From Thiodiazotropha sp040507035 (lineage in GTDB: Bacteria > Pseudomonadota > Gammaproteobacteria > Chromatiales > Chromatiaceae), in contig JBEVVR010000044.1 of the NCBI GenBank assembly GCA_040507035.1, positions 62,001 through 126,000 on the forward strand: DNA of 64,000 nt, in the 5' to 3' direction. Numbering within the stretch: position 1 is the first letter of the stretch; the number at the start of each line of letters is the position of its first letter. Shown in pieces: positions 26,381 through 34,356 of the stretch. A program made the translations under genes and the position numbers. The notes beneath the pieces were generated by a model, which was not told the DNA's origin, searched no databases, and worked only from the letters and a program-made list of their open reading frames with translations.

Positions 26381-26930
26381 CTGCCTCTCCCAATCAGGCT
26401 TCCACTCCCCTACTACTATTCCACCCTTCCACTATCGCCCCTATGACAAGAAACCACATTGGATGTGACTTATTCACTTGACAATTGCTCCGCCCCCTAT
26501 CAAACCTCGTCAGAGAATCGGGAAGATATCACCTCTTTTCTCACCTCCCCCGCACCCTGGTAATCCTGGGTTTCGTTGCCATGATCGTCCTTCACCACTG
26601 GTCGATTGCAAGGTTGTATCAACAGCAGAACCCTGCTCACACTCCTATTTGAAAGTAAATTCATTTAATTTCAGTATCTTATAAAGACAACCCATCTCCC
26701 CACCCTTGACCGATCCTGAGGGGTAATCAGAAAATTTTAAGCGCCCATTAACCAAACCCCGGCAGAGGAATCCAGCTATATATGCATTTCATAGCCGCTG
26801 GAAATCGGACATCTCCGTGTTATAGTTGGCACCAATTTTTTACTCAGAACCCAGCCCGGAGAGAACAACATAGCCTCCCTGAAGGCCATCCGGGAAAACA
26901 ATATAACGAGATAAATTGAGGGAGAATCCC
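26381..26930. other. Promoter-bearing gap between the unrecognised gene and prk
   Basis: No gene is supported; a 68-codon open frame at 26478-26684 is Pro-rich, lacks a ribosome binding site and is left out. The left part contains the TGTGA-N5-TCACTTG motif described separately. The right part is AT-rich and must contain the prk promoter; GAGGGAGAA at 26918-26926 is the prk ribosome binding site. No repeat or hairpin was seen. Confidence 0.4.
26461..26483 (-). promoter_or_regulatory. Candidate operator upstream of the unrecognised 220-residue protein gene
   Basis: TGTGA (26464-26468), five bases, then TCACTTG (26474-26480), preceded by GGA and followed by ACA. This closely repeats the sequence at 25614-25640, and it lies about 80 bases before the start of the leftward gene ending at 26380. 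Confidence 0.4.
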
Positions 26931-27803
26931 ATGTCCAAAAAGCATCCTGTGGTTGCCGTAACCGGCTCATCTGGCGCCGGCACCACCACTGTCAAACGCG
27001 CCTTCGAACATATTTTCTACCGTGATGGTATCAAGTCGGCCGTTGTCGAAGGTGACAGCTTCCACCGCTATACCCGGGTTGAAATGCGCGAAAAAATGGC
27101 TGAGGGGTTGAGTCATTTCGGCCCTGAAGCAAACCGTTTCGACAAGATTGCCGAGCTGTTCAAAACCTACGGCGAAACCGGCGGTGGACAAAAACGCTAC
27201 TACCTACACAGCACCGAGGAAGCGGCCGAACACAATGCCCGGCTCGGTTGCGATCAACAGCCCGGCGAATTCACCCCATGGGAAACCATCGAGGAGGGTA
27301 CGGATCTGCTGTTCTATGAAGGCCTGCATGGAATGGTAATCGATGGCAATGTTGATGTCGCCAAGCATGTGGATCTAGGGGTCGGCGTGGTACCTATCGT
27401 CAACCTGGAATGGATCCAAAAGATCTTCCGCGACAACGCTGAGCGTGGTTACAGCGAGGAGGCAATTGTCGACACAATCATGCGTCGTATGCCCGACTAC
27501 ATCAATCACATCACACCGCAGTTCTCCCGTACCGACATCAACTTCCAACGGGTACCTACGGTCGATACTTCAAACCCTTTCATCGCCCGCGATATCCCGA
27601 CACCGGATGAGAGCTTTGTCGTTATCCGCTTCAGCGACCCTAAGAAGTTCGATACCGACTTCCCCTACCTGCTGAACATGATCGATGGTTCATTCATGTC
27701 TCGTCGTAACAGCATCGTCGTACCTGGCGGTAAGATGGGCTTTGCCATGGAGATCATTCTGCAACCCATCATCGAAAGCATGATGGATGCCCGTAACGTC
27801 TAG
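26931..27803 (+). CDS. cbbP: Phosphoribulokinase
   Basis: Phosphoribulokinase, which phosphorylates ribulose 5-phosphate to ribulose 1,5-bisphosphate, the RubisCO substrate. The ATG at 26931 follows GAGGGAGAA; an upstream TTG-type start at 26916 is unlikely. The 290-residue protein is the compact proteobacterial class I type, with the P-loop GSSGAGTTT at residues 12-20, the sugar-phosphate region FHRYTRVEMREKMAEG, and DLLFYEGLHGMVID carrying the catalytic acidic residues. It is a single gene ending in an inverted repeat convergent with gloB and lies 5 kb from the RubisCO genes. Confidence 0.96.
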   Translation: MSKKHPVVAVTGSSGAGTTTVKRAFEHIFYRDGIKSAVVEGDSFHRYTRVEMREKMAEGLSHFGPEANRFDKIAELFKTYGETGGGQKRYYLHSTEEAAEHNARLGCDQQPGEFTPWETIEEGTDLLFYEGLHGMVIDGNVDVAKHVDLGVGVVPIVNLEWIQKIFRDNAERGYSEEAIVDTIMRRMPDYINHITPQFSRTDINFQRVPTVDTSNPFIARDIPTPDESFVVIRFSDPKKFDTDFPYLLNMIDGSFMSRRNSIVVPGGKMGFAMEIILQPIIESMMDARNV

Positions 27804-27811
27804 GACCATCG

Positions 27812-27858
27812 GCCGCATAGCCATTTAGGGCCTGTTAACAGACCATAGGCTATGCGGC
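27812..27858. terminator. Inverted repeat between convergent prk and gloB
   Basis: A perfect 11-base inverted repeat (GCCGCATAGCC at 27812-27822 and GGCTATGCGGC at 27848-27858) separates the two converging genes, with a 25-base loop and no clear T tract. It could serve both directions as a weak terminator or a 3' end stabiliser. The loop holds AGGGCCTGTTAACA (27827-27840), identical to the tip of the MITE-like element at 30753. Confidence 0.55.
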
Positions 27859-28638
27859 TTAATCGTACTCCCTATCCTTCCACTGCCGCAGCGCGGTAAA
27901 GACTTCACGTGGCGAAGCCAGGCTACGCCCCGAGGCATTTTCCGCCGCTTTTACCACCGACTCTTCTGTGGTGCGTAAGAAAGGATTCGTCAGCAACTCC
28001 TCACTGAGTAAAGATGGCACGGTAGGGCTACCCGCTTCGCGCTTTTCCCGCTCACGCCCGACACGTGTTGCGAGATCGGAATTCTGCGGCTCTACCCACT
28101 GCGCAAAACCCAGATTGGCGAGGGTATACTCGTGGGCGCAATAGACCCGGGTATCACCCGGCAAAGCGGCTATTCGCTGCAGAGAATCAGAAAGCTGCTC
28201 GAAGGTACCTCCGAATACCCGTCCGCAGCCGGCGGCAAACAGGGTATCCCCACAGAATAGCGCCCCCTCGCCAAAGTAGGCGATATGTCCCGCCGTATGC
28301 CCTGGCACTTCCAGTACCTGTAGTTCGGCCTCCAGACCGGCTATCTGTGGCCTCTCACCCTCCCTGAGGGGGTGAGTCAGACCGCGAATGGTTTCGTTGC
28401 CAGGACCATAGACTGCAATCTCCGGATAGGCTTGCCGCAGTTCAGCGATCCCACCCACGTGATCATAGTGGTGATGGGTGATCAGTATTGCACTCAGTCT
28501 GCAGCCATTGTTTTGCAGCCATTCCAGCACCGGCGTCTCATCTCCTGGATCCACGGCAACGGCCAGCGATGAGGATGGGTTTTTCACCATCCAGATATAG
28601 TTGTCTTCAAAGGCATCGACACCGGTAATCTCAATCAT
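27859..28638 (-). CDS. gloB: Hydroxyacylglutathione hydrolase (glyoxalase II)
   Basis: Hydrolyses S-D-lactoylglutathione to D-lactate and glutathione, the second step of methylglyoxal detoxification. The start is set at the ATG at 28638, which begins the conserved N-terminus (MIEITGVDAFEDNYIW), not at the upstream start at 28659. The 259-residue metallo-beta-lactamase-fold protein has THHHYDH at residues 54-60, then GHTAGHIAYF, LFCGDTLFAAGCGRVFGG and VYCAHEYT metal-binding blocks, and the C-terminal HAGH domain. It follows dxs on the same strand with a gap of about 40 bases. Confidence 0.95.
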   Translation of the reverse strand: MIEITGVDAFEDNYIWMVKNPSSSLAVAVDPGDETPVLEWLQNNGCRLSAILITHHHYDHVGGIAELRQAYPEIAVYGPGNETIRGLTHPLREGERPQIAGLEAELQVLEVPGHTAGHIAYFGEGALFCGDTLFAAGCGRVFGGTFEQLSDSLQRIAALPGDTRVYCAHEYTLANLGFAQWVEPQNSDLATRVGREREKREAGSPTVPSLLSEELLTNPFLRTTEESVVKAAENASGRSLASPREVFTALRQWKDREYD

Positions 28639-28678
28639 TATGCCCCCATCAAGCAGCATGCGTGTTACCAGGACCGGC

Positions 28679-30592
28679 TCAGACGACCTGTAACTTCACC
28701 TCTCTGTTGACCCGTTCAATGGCGGCAAGAATGCCGTCGAAATCGAGCCCTGCCTCACTGAGCTGCTGTTGGTGACTGGCATGATCCAGATAGCGATCGG
28801 GCAACCCAAGGTTGAGCACTCTCAGCTGTTGGCCGCAGGCTGCCAGGTACTCATTCACCGCGGAGCCCGCCCCACCCATCACCACATTCTCCTCCAGGGT
28901 GACCAGGAGCTGATGGCTGGCAGCCAGTTGATCGATCAGTTTTGTGTCGAGGGGTTTGATAAAGCGCATGTTGGCGAGGGATGCGTCCAGATGATCGGCG
29001 ACCCGTTGTGCCGTCGCCAGAAGAGAGCCAAACACAAGAATTGCCACCCGGCTGCCCTTGCGACTTAACTCACCCTCTCCGATAGGCAGCGGAGTCATGG
29101 CGGAAGCGTCGATTTCGACACCGGGTCCACTGCCACGGGGGTAACGCACCATGGCGGGGCCCGAATAGGCATAGGCGGTCTGCAGTAAGCGACTGCACTC
29201 CTGCTCGTCTCCCGGTGCCATTATCACCATGTTGGGTATCAAGCGCGCATAACTCAGGTCAAAGCTACCTGCATGGGTGGCTCCGTCAGCACCGACCTGT
29301 CCCGCCCGGTCCACGGCCAGGGTCACGTCGAGGTCCTGCAAGGAAACATCGTGGATCAACTGATCATAGGCACGCTGGAGAAATGTGGAATAGATCGCCA
29401 CCACCGGCTTCATTCCCTCGCAGGCCAAGCCGGCAGCAAATGTCAGTGCATGCTGTTCCGCGATGCCCACATCGAAATAGCGACCGGGATAGTTCTTGGC
29501 GTACTCCACCATCCCCGAACCCTCACACATCGCGGGGGTGATCGCCACCAGGCGCTCATCCTGCTCGGCGGCGGCACAGAGCCAGTCACTGAATACCTGG
29601 GTATAGGTCTTATCGCCGCTAGCCTTCTCCATCTTCCCCGTAGCGGGATCGAAGGGGGTTACCCCATGATAGACACAGGGATCCCTCTCCGCATGGCTGT
29701 AGCCTCGCCCTTTCTGGGTGACCACATGCAGCAGCCTGGGACCGGTCATATTGCGCATATTGTGCAGGGTCGCGACCAGGGTATCGAAATCGTGACCGTC
29801 GATGGGACCTATGTAGTTGAAACCCATCTCCTCGAACAGGGTCCCTGGCATCACCATGCCTTTCATGTGCTCTTCCCACTTGCCGACCAGATCACCGACT
29901 TGATGGGGGAGATGACTGAGGGCCGACTTACCCCCTTCGCGCATGCTGGTATAGACCTTACCCGAAAGCAGCCGAGCCAGATGATTGCTGAAGCCCCCCA
30001 CCGGCTTTGAAATCGACATATCGTTGTCGTTGAGAATGACCAGCAGATCCTGGTCCAGGGCGCCCGCCTGATTGAGGGCCTCGAAGGCCATCCCCGCCCC
30101 CATGGCACCGTCACCGATAATAGCTACCACGTTACGTTTTTCACCCTTCTGTTTTGCCGCCACAGCCATGCCGAGAGCCGCACCGATGGAGGTGCTGGAG
30201 TGGCCGGTACCGAAGCTGTCATACTCGCTTTCACTGCGCTTCGGAAAACCTGATATCCCTCCCTTTTGCCGCAGACTGCCCATGCGCTCTCCGCGTCCGG
30301 TGAGGATCTTGTGCGGATAGGCCTGATGGCCCACATCCCAGACCAGGCGATCGTAGGGGGTGTTGAAGACATAGTGGAGGGCGATGGTCAACTCCACCAC
30401 GCCGAGACCTGCCGCCAAGTGCCCCCCGGTCTGGGATACGGAATCGATGAGAAAACGCCGCATCTCTGACGCCAACGGCCTGAGCTGCGACTGATCCAAT
30501 TGGCGCAACTCCCGAGGCAGGGTGACTTTGCTGAGGATAGGATAGCCTTCCAGTGTATTTGGGCTATGGTCTGTGCTGCCCATGTCTGACAT
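28679..30592 (-). CDS. dxs: 1-deoxy-D-xylulose-5-phosphate synthase
   Basis: A thiamine-diphosphate enzyme that condenses pyruvate and glyceraldehyde 3-phosphate, the entry step of the MEP isoprenoid pathway. It has 637 residues, the normal length. Three transketolase-like domains are visible: the N-terminal TPP domain (LVWDVGHQAYPHKILTGR; AIIGDGAMGAGMAFEALN), the middle domain (FDVGIAEQHALTFAAGLA; AVDRAGQVGADGATHAG) and the C-terminal domain (VATLEE-type VTLEENVVMGGAGSAV). It is probably transcribed with gloB. A MITE-like element lies 160 bases upstream, between dxs and cbbR. Confidence 0.97.
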   Translation of the reverse strand: MSDMGSTDHSPNTLEGYPILSKVTLPRELRQLDQSQLRPLASEMRRFLIDSVSQTGGHLAAGLGVVELTIALHYVFNTPYDRLVWDVGHQAYPHKILTGRGERMGSLRQKGGISGFPKRSESEYDSFGTGHSSTSIGAALGMAVAAKQKGEKRNVVAIIGDGAMGAGMAFEALNQAGALDQDLLVILNDNDMSISKPVGGFSNHLARLLSGKVYTSMREGGKSALSHLPHQVGDLVGKWEEHMKGMVMPGTLFEEMGFNYIGPIDGHDFDTLVATLHNMRNMTGPRLLHVVTQKGRGYSHAERDPCVYHGVTPFDPATGKMEKASGDKTYTQVFSDWLCAAAEQDERLVAITPAMCEGSGMVEYAKNYPGRYFDVGIAEQHALTFAAGLACEGMKPVVAIYSTFLQRAYDQLIHDVSLQDLDVTLAVDRAGQVGADGATHAGSFDLSYARLIPNMVIMAPGDEQECSRLLQTAYAYSGPAMVRYPRGSGPGVEIDASAMTPLPIGEGELSRKGSRVAILVFGSLLATAQRVADHLDASLANMRFIKPLDTKLIDQLAASHQLLVTLEENVVMGGAGSAVNEYLAACGQQLRVLNLGLPDRYLDHASHQQQLSEAGLDFDGILAAIERVNREVKLQVV

Positions 30593-30752
30593 TGTTTGGA
30601 GGCCTCATCAAGATAGAAAAACTCATGGGTGATCGATTAACTATGACAGCGATGGAACTGAATGGTTGATTCTAACCCAAGCTCCGATTTAGTGCATATT
30701 TTCACTGGCGCCTGATGCAAACCCTCAGCTCGCGATTAAACCTCTGTCAACC

Positions 30753-31021
30753 TAGGGCCTGTTAACACTAATCCAATAAACCCTGCTGGGACTGTTTTTG
30801 CGTCCAGCAAGGCAGAATGAGCGTGGTGTAGCTTGGCTACATGAGCGAATGATAACGCCGCTGGACGCAAAAACAGCCCCAGCCCTTCGGGTTACGCCTG
30901 AAAAAGTGCCACTCGGCGTTGCTCGTCGTTCATTTGGAATCACCAAACCTCTCTCCTCGCGCCTTGATTGGCGCTTTTTCAGGCGCAACAGGGTGTATTG
31001 GATTAGTGTTAACAGGCCCTA
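30753..31021. mobile_element. Intact MITE-like element with 26-bp perfect terminal inverted repeats
   Basis: A 269-base non-coding element bounded by perfect 26-base inverted repeats at 30753-30778 and 30996-31021. Each begins TAGGGCCTGTTAACACTAAT and similarity continues imperfectly for about ten bases inward. Interior arms also pair: TGTTTTTGCGTCCAGC near 30793 with GCTGGACGCAAAAACA near 30860, and a segment near 30895 with one near 30975 (GCGCTTTTTCAGGCG). The TA at each tip is compatible with TA target duplication of the IS630/Tc1 kind. There is no transposase gene in it. It accounts for most of the gap between dxs and cbbR. Confidence 0.85.
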
Positions 31022-31066
31022 AGGATATTCGACATAGGCCAAGCATCGATACGAGGCCAACAAGAT

Positions 31067-31975
31067 TCAGATAGGCGCATCTTTGACATGCTTTGCCTCA
31101 GCCATGACAAAATCATGGAAGGCCTTTGCCGCCGGGGAGAGACGCTTGGTTTTTCGATATACCATGTACCAATGGCGCAGGATAGGAAAACCCTCGATAT
31201 CGAGAATGACCAGGCGACCTGTCTCGACCTCGAGCTCGATGGTGTGAGTGGAGACAACGCCCAGCCCCATGCCCGCCCTTACGGCCTGTTTGATGGCTTC
31301 ATTTCTGGTCATCTGCATCCCGGTACTGATGCTGATGCCCTGTTCCTTGAAATAGCGCTCCATGGCCAGCCTTGTCCCCGACCCTGCCTCGCGCATGATG
31401 AATATCTCCTTCTCCAGGCGCTCAATGGGTATAGCTTTCTGCCGCTCCAAAGGGTGTCCGGGCGGTGCGATCACCACCAGGGGATTATCCATGAAGGCTT
31501 CGTAGACCAGATCGATATCTTCAGGTGGCCGTCCCATGAGAACGATATCGGTCTCATTGTTCTGCAGCAGTTCCATCAGACGTTTACGGTTGGTCACATC
31601 CAAGCGCAGGTCCACTCCCGGGAATTGACGACTGAAAGCGGCAAGCAGCCTGGGGGCAAAATAGTTGACTGTACTGGCAACGGAGATATCGAGGTGACCG
31701 GTATCCAGGCCTTTCAGTGCGGCCAACACCTCCTCCATCTCCTCAAAGGTCTTGAAGATGGTGCGACCATAGTCATGAACCTCCTTACCCGCCTCGGTAA
31801 GCTGAATCTTTTTTCCGGTATGCTCAAACAGCGGCAGTCCCACAGACTCCTCCAACTGCTTGACCTGCATGGAGACAGCCGGTTGGGTCAAGTGCAGCAA
31901 GCGGGCTGCCTGAGTGTAGTTCAGTTGTTCAGCAACAGTCTTGAAGACCTTCAGTTGACGCAGGGTGAGGTGCAT
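31067..31975 (-). CDS. cbbR: LysR-type regulator CbbR
   Basis: A 302-residue LysR-family regulator. The N-terminal winged helix (MHLTLRQLKVFKTVAEQLNY; ARLLHLTQPAVSMQVKQLEESVGLPLFEHTGKK) is followed by an effector-binding domain of usual size (SVASTVNYFAPRLLAAF; MREAGSGTRLAMERYF). CbbR proteins activate Calvin-cycle operons in response to metabolites such as RuBP or NADPH. It is divergent from cbbL, the classic arrangement, with a palindrome between them that could be its operator. The name rests on sequence type plus position. Confidence 0.93.
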   Translation of the reverse strand: MHLTLRQLKVFKTVAEQLNYTQAARLLHLTQPAVSMQVKQLEESVGLPLFEHTGKKIQLTEAGKEVHDYGRTIFKTFEEMEEVLAALKGLDTGHLDISVASTVNYFAPRLLAAFSRQFPGVDLRLDVTNRKRLMELLQNNETDIVLMGRPPEDIDLVYEAFMDNPLVVIAPPGHPLERQKAIPIERLEKEIFIMREAGSGTRLAMERYFKEQGISISTGMQMTRNEAIKQAVRAGMGLGVVSTHTIELEVETGRLVILDIEGFPILRHWYMVYRKTKRLSPAAKAFHDFVMAEAKHVKDAPI

Positions 31976-32014
31976 ATCAGGACTCCCATGGAATTAAACA
32001 GTCATCAGCAAATC

Positions 32015-32035
32015 TACCATTACCCCGTAATGGTA
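32015..32035. promoter_or_regulatory. Candidate CbbR operator in the cbbR-cbbL gap
   Basis: A perfect palindrome, TACCATTAC (32015-32023) and GTAATGGTA (32027-32035), with a three-base centre. LysR regulators bind such dyads with a T-N11-A core, and ATTACCCCGTAAT fits. It lies 40 bases before the cbbR start and about 175 before cbbL, a typical recognition-site position. Confidence 0.6.
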
Positions 32036-32211
32036 TAAGTTTTTCCTTATGATTTCGATTAAAAGATCTGACTTCACATCAGCACCTGGCTCCCTATACT
32101 CAACCACACCCTACATCAGGCATTTCCGCAATCAAGTCCGCACATAGGGACGGTATCGGGGGAATGAGTCTGACTGAGGCATGAACAACCCCCTATTTGG
32201 AGGATCATTTA

Positions 32212-33636
32212 ATGGCCAAAACTTATGACGCGGGCGTAAAAGAGTATCGTGAAACATACTGGATGCCCGATTACACACCGAAAGATACCGATATCCTGGC
32301 GGTCTTCAAGATCACCCCACAGCCAGGCGTACCCCGTGAAGAGGCCGCTGCCGCGGTAGCCGCCGAATCATCCACCGGTACCTGGACCACCGTTTGGACC
32401 GATCTGCTGACCGATCTGGACCACTACAAGGGCCGCGCCTATGCCATCGAGGACGTACCCGGCGACGATACCTGCTTCTACGCCTTCATCGCCTACCCCA
32501 TCGATCTGTTCGAAGAGGGTTCAGTGGTCAACGTCTTCACCTCCCTGGTGGGTAACGTCTTCGGTTTCAAGGCGGTACGTGCCCTGCGTCTGGAGGACGT
32601 GCGCTTCCCCATCGCCTATGTCATGACCTGTAATGGACCGCCCAATGGCATCCAGGTCGAGCGCGACATCATGAACAAGTATGGTCGTCCCCTGCTGGGC
32701 TGCACCATCAAACCGAAACTGGGCCTCTCGGCAAAGAACTACGGCCGTGCCGTCTACGAAGGCCTGCGCGGCGGTCTCGACTTCACTAAGGATGACGAGA
32801 ACGTCAACTCCCAGCCCTTCATGCGCTGGCGTCAGCGTTTCGACTTCGTCATGGAAGCCGTGCACAAGGCGGAGCAGGAGACCGGTGAGCGTAAGGGACA
32901 CTATCTCAATGTCACCGCACCGACCCCGGAAGAGATGTACAAGCGCGCCGAGCACGCCAAGGAGCTGGGCGCACGCATCATCATGCACGACTACATCACC
33001 GGTGGCTGGACCGCCAACACCGGACTGGCCCAATGGTGCCGCGACAACGGCCTGCTGTTACACATCCACCGCGCCATGCACGCGGTTATCGATCGTAACC
33101 CGCACCACGGCATCCACTTCCGCGTATTGACCAAGCTGCTGCGTCTCTCCGGTGGTGATCATCTCCACTCCGGTACCGTAGTAGGTAAGCTTGAGGGCGA
33201 CCGCGAGGCCACCCTGGGCTGGATCGACATTATGCGCGACAGCTACATCAAGGAAGACCGCAGCCGCGGTATCTTCTTCGATCAGGACTGGGGCTCCATG
33301 CCCGGCGTACTGCCCGTCGCTTCCGGTGGCATCCATGTCTGGCACATGCCGGCACTGGTCACCATTTTCGGCGACGACTCGGTACTACAGTTCGGTGGCG
33401 GCACCCTGGGTCACCCCTGGGGCAACGCGGCCGGCGCTGCGGCCAACCGGGTGGCGGTCGAGGCCTGTGTCGAAGACCGTAACCGCAACGGCGTGGAAGG
33501 CCTCGAGAAGCGTGGCGGCGACGTGCTGCGCGAGGCAGCCAAGAGCAGTCCTGAGCTGGCGGCCGCGATGGAGACCTGGAAAGAGATCAAGTTCGAGTTC
33601 GACACCGTTGACAAGCTGGATGTGGCACACAAATAA
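32212..33636 (+). CDS. cbbL: RubisCO form I large subunit
   Basis: The form I large subunit, carboxylating ribulose 1,5-bisphosphate. The ATG at 32212 is supported by GGAGG at 32199-32203. The 474-residue product has the expected landmarks: an N-terminal domain with ESSTGTWTTVWTD, the carbamylated lysine K193 in GLDFTKDDEN, HDYITGGWTANTGLAQW, HIHRAMHAVI, the loop 6 region SGTVVGKLEGDRE and GGGTLGHPWGNAAGA. It is followed by cbbS and then cbbQ and cbbO with no carboxysome genes, the arrangement known as form IAq. That subtype is inferred from gene order. Confidence 0.98.
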   Translation: MAKTYDAGVKEYRETYWMPDYTPKDTDILAVFKITPQPGVPREEAAAAVAAESSTGTWTTVWTDLLTDLDHYKGRAYAIEDVPGDDTCFYAFIAYPIDLFEEGSVVNVFTSLVGNVFGFKAVRALRLEDVRFPIAYVMTCNGPPNGIQVERDIMNKYGRPLLGCTIKPKLGLSAKNYGRAVYEGLRGGLDFTKDDENVNSQPFMRWRQRFDFVMEAVHKAEQETGERKGHYLNVTAPTPEEMYKRAEHAKELGARIIMHDYITGGWTANTGLAQWCRDNGLLLHIHRAMHAVIDRNPHHGIHFRVLTKLLRLSGGDHLHSGTVVGKLEGDREATLGWIDIMRDSYIKEDRSRGIFFDQDWGSMPGVLPVASGGIHVWHMPALVTIFGDDSVLQFGGGTLGHPWGNAAGAAANRVAVEACVEDRNRNGVEGLEKRGGDVLREAAKSSPELAAAMETWKEIKFEFDTVDKLDVAHK

Positions 33637-33699
33637 GAGTTTGAGGTGAGGAGTAGGGGCCCCCATCGACGATGGTGACAAGACCCCCGGTGTTAGGCA

Positions 33700-33748
33700 C
33701 TCGCCGGCACAGTGAAATATCTGATAAGTGGATGTTTCCGCCGGCGAG
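33700..33748. repeat. Stem-loop between cbbL and cbbS
   Basis: CTCGCCGGC (33700-33708) and GCCGGCGAG (33740-33748) form a perfect nine-base stem in the 197-base cbbL-cbbS gap, just after a small palindrome (CCATCGACGATGG near 33663). There is no T tract, so it more likely acts as an mRNA-stability or attenuating hairpin balancing large and small subunit expression than as a full terminator. Confidence 0.5.
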
Positions 33749-33833
33749 CCACACCACAGGACCAAGGGTCAACTGACTCTGCTCCGATCCACACTGCTTG
33801 AATAGAGTCGAATCACAAATTGAGGAATTCAAA

Positions 33834-34190
33834 ATGAGCAACATGCAAGACTATAACTCGCGCCTTTCCGATCCCAACAGCCGCAAGTTCGAGACCCTCT
33901 CCTACCTGCCGGCGCTGACCCCTGAAGCGATCCGCTCCCAGGTGGAGTACATCGTCTCCAAGGGCTGGAACCCGGCCCTCGAGCACACCGAGCCGGAGAA
34001 CGCCACCGACTCCTACTGGTACATGTGGAAGCTGCCCATGTTCGGTGAGACCGATGTGGATGCCATTCTCAAAGAGGCCGAGGCTTGTCACACCGCCAAC
34101 CCGGGCAACCATGTACGCCTGGTAGGCTACGACAACTACGCCCAGTCCCAGGGCACTGCCCTGGTGATCTATCGCGGCCAGGCGGTGTAA
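33834..34190 (+). CDS. cbbS: RubisCO form I small subunit
   Basis: The form I small subunit that caps the L8S8 enzyme. The ATG at 33834 follows GAGGAA at 33822-33827; a start 12 codons earlier is unlikely. The 118-residue product carries FETLSYLPALTPEAIRSQVEYIVSKGWNP, followed by SYWYMWKLPMFGETDVDAIL and VRLVGYDNYAQSQGTALVIYR, all standard for proteobacterial form IA small subunits. The leading extension MSNMQDYNSRLSDPNSRKF is typical of the non-carboxysomal group. Confidence 0.98.
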   Translation: MSNMQDYNSRLSDPNSRKFETLSYLPALTPEAIRSQVEYIVSKGWNPALEHTEPENATDSYWYMWKLPMFGETDVDAILKEAEACHTANPGNHVRLVGYDNYAQSQGTALVIYRGQAV

Positions 34191-34219
34191 GGGTCGATAG
34201 ACCTTTTCACTGAACAGAG

Positions 34220-34242
34220 CCCCGCCCTATTTGGGGGCGGGG
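34220..34242 (+). terminator. GC-rich stem-loop after cbbS
   Basis: CCCCGCCC (34220-34227) pairs with GGGCGGGG (34235-34242) across a seven-base loop, 30 bases after the cbbS stop. No T tract follows, so it is probably a partial terminator or a 3' stabilising hairpin separating abundant cbbLS message from cbbQO. Confidence 0.5.
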
Positions 34243-34255
34243 ACTCGTTCTGAAG

Positions 34256-34335
34256 AATTTTGAATTGTGAATTTTGAATGTTGAATTGATGTCGTGTGCC
34301 TGCGGCACGGCTTCTTGAATTCATAATTCAAAATT
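34256..34335. repeat. AT-rich inverted repeat element between cbbS and cbbQ
   Basis: AATTTTGAATTGTGAATT (34256-34273) and AATTCATAATTCAAAATT (34318-34335) are inverted copies with one mismatch. The left arm is followed by further direct copies of TTTTGAAT/TTGAATT, and a small GTGCC/GGCAC hairpin sits at the centre (34296-34308). It fills the gap before the cbbQ ribosome binding site (GGAGGTG) and has no coding potential. Confidence 0.7.
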
Positions 34336-34356
34336 AAAAAAATCGCTGGAGGTGTC

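Noticed and set aside
26824..26845. TTGGCACCAATTTTTTA before prk as a sigma54 promoter
   Set aside because: It has TGGCAC but lacks the GC of the -12 element at the right spacing, and no sigma54 activator gene is nearby.
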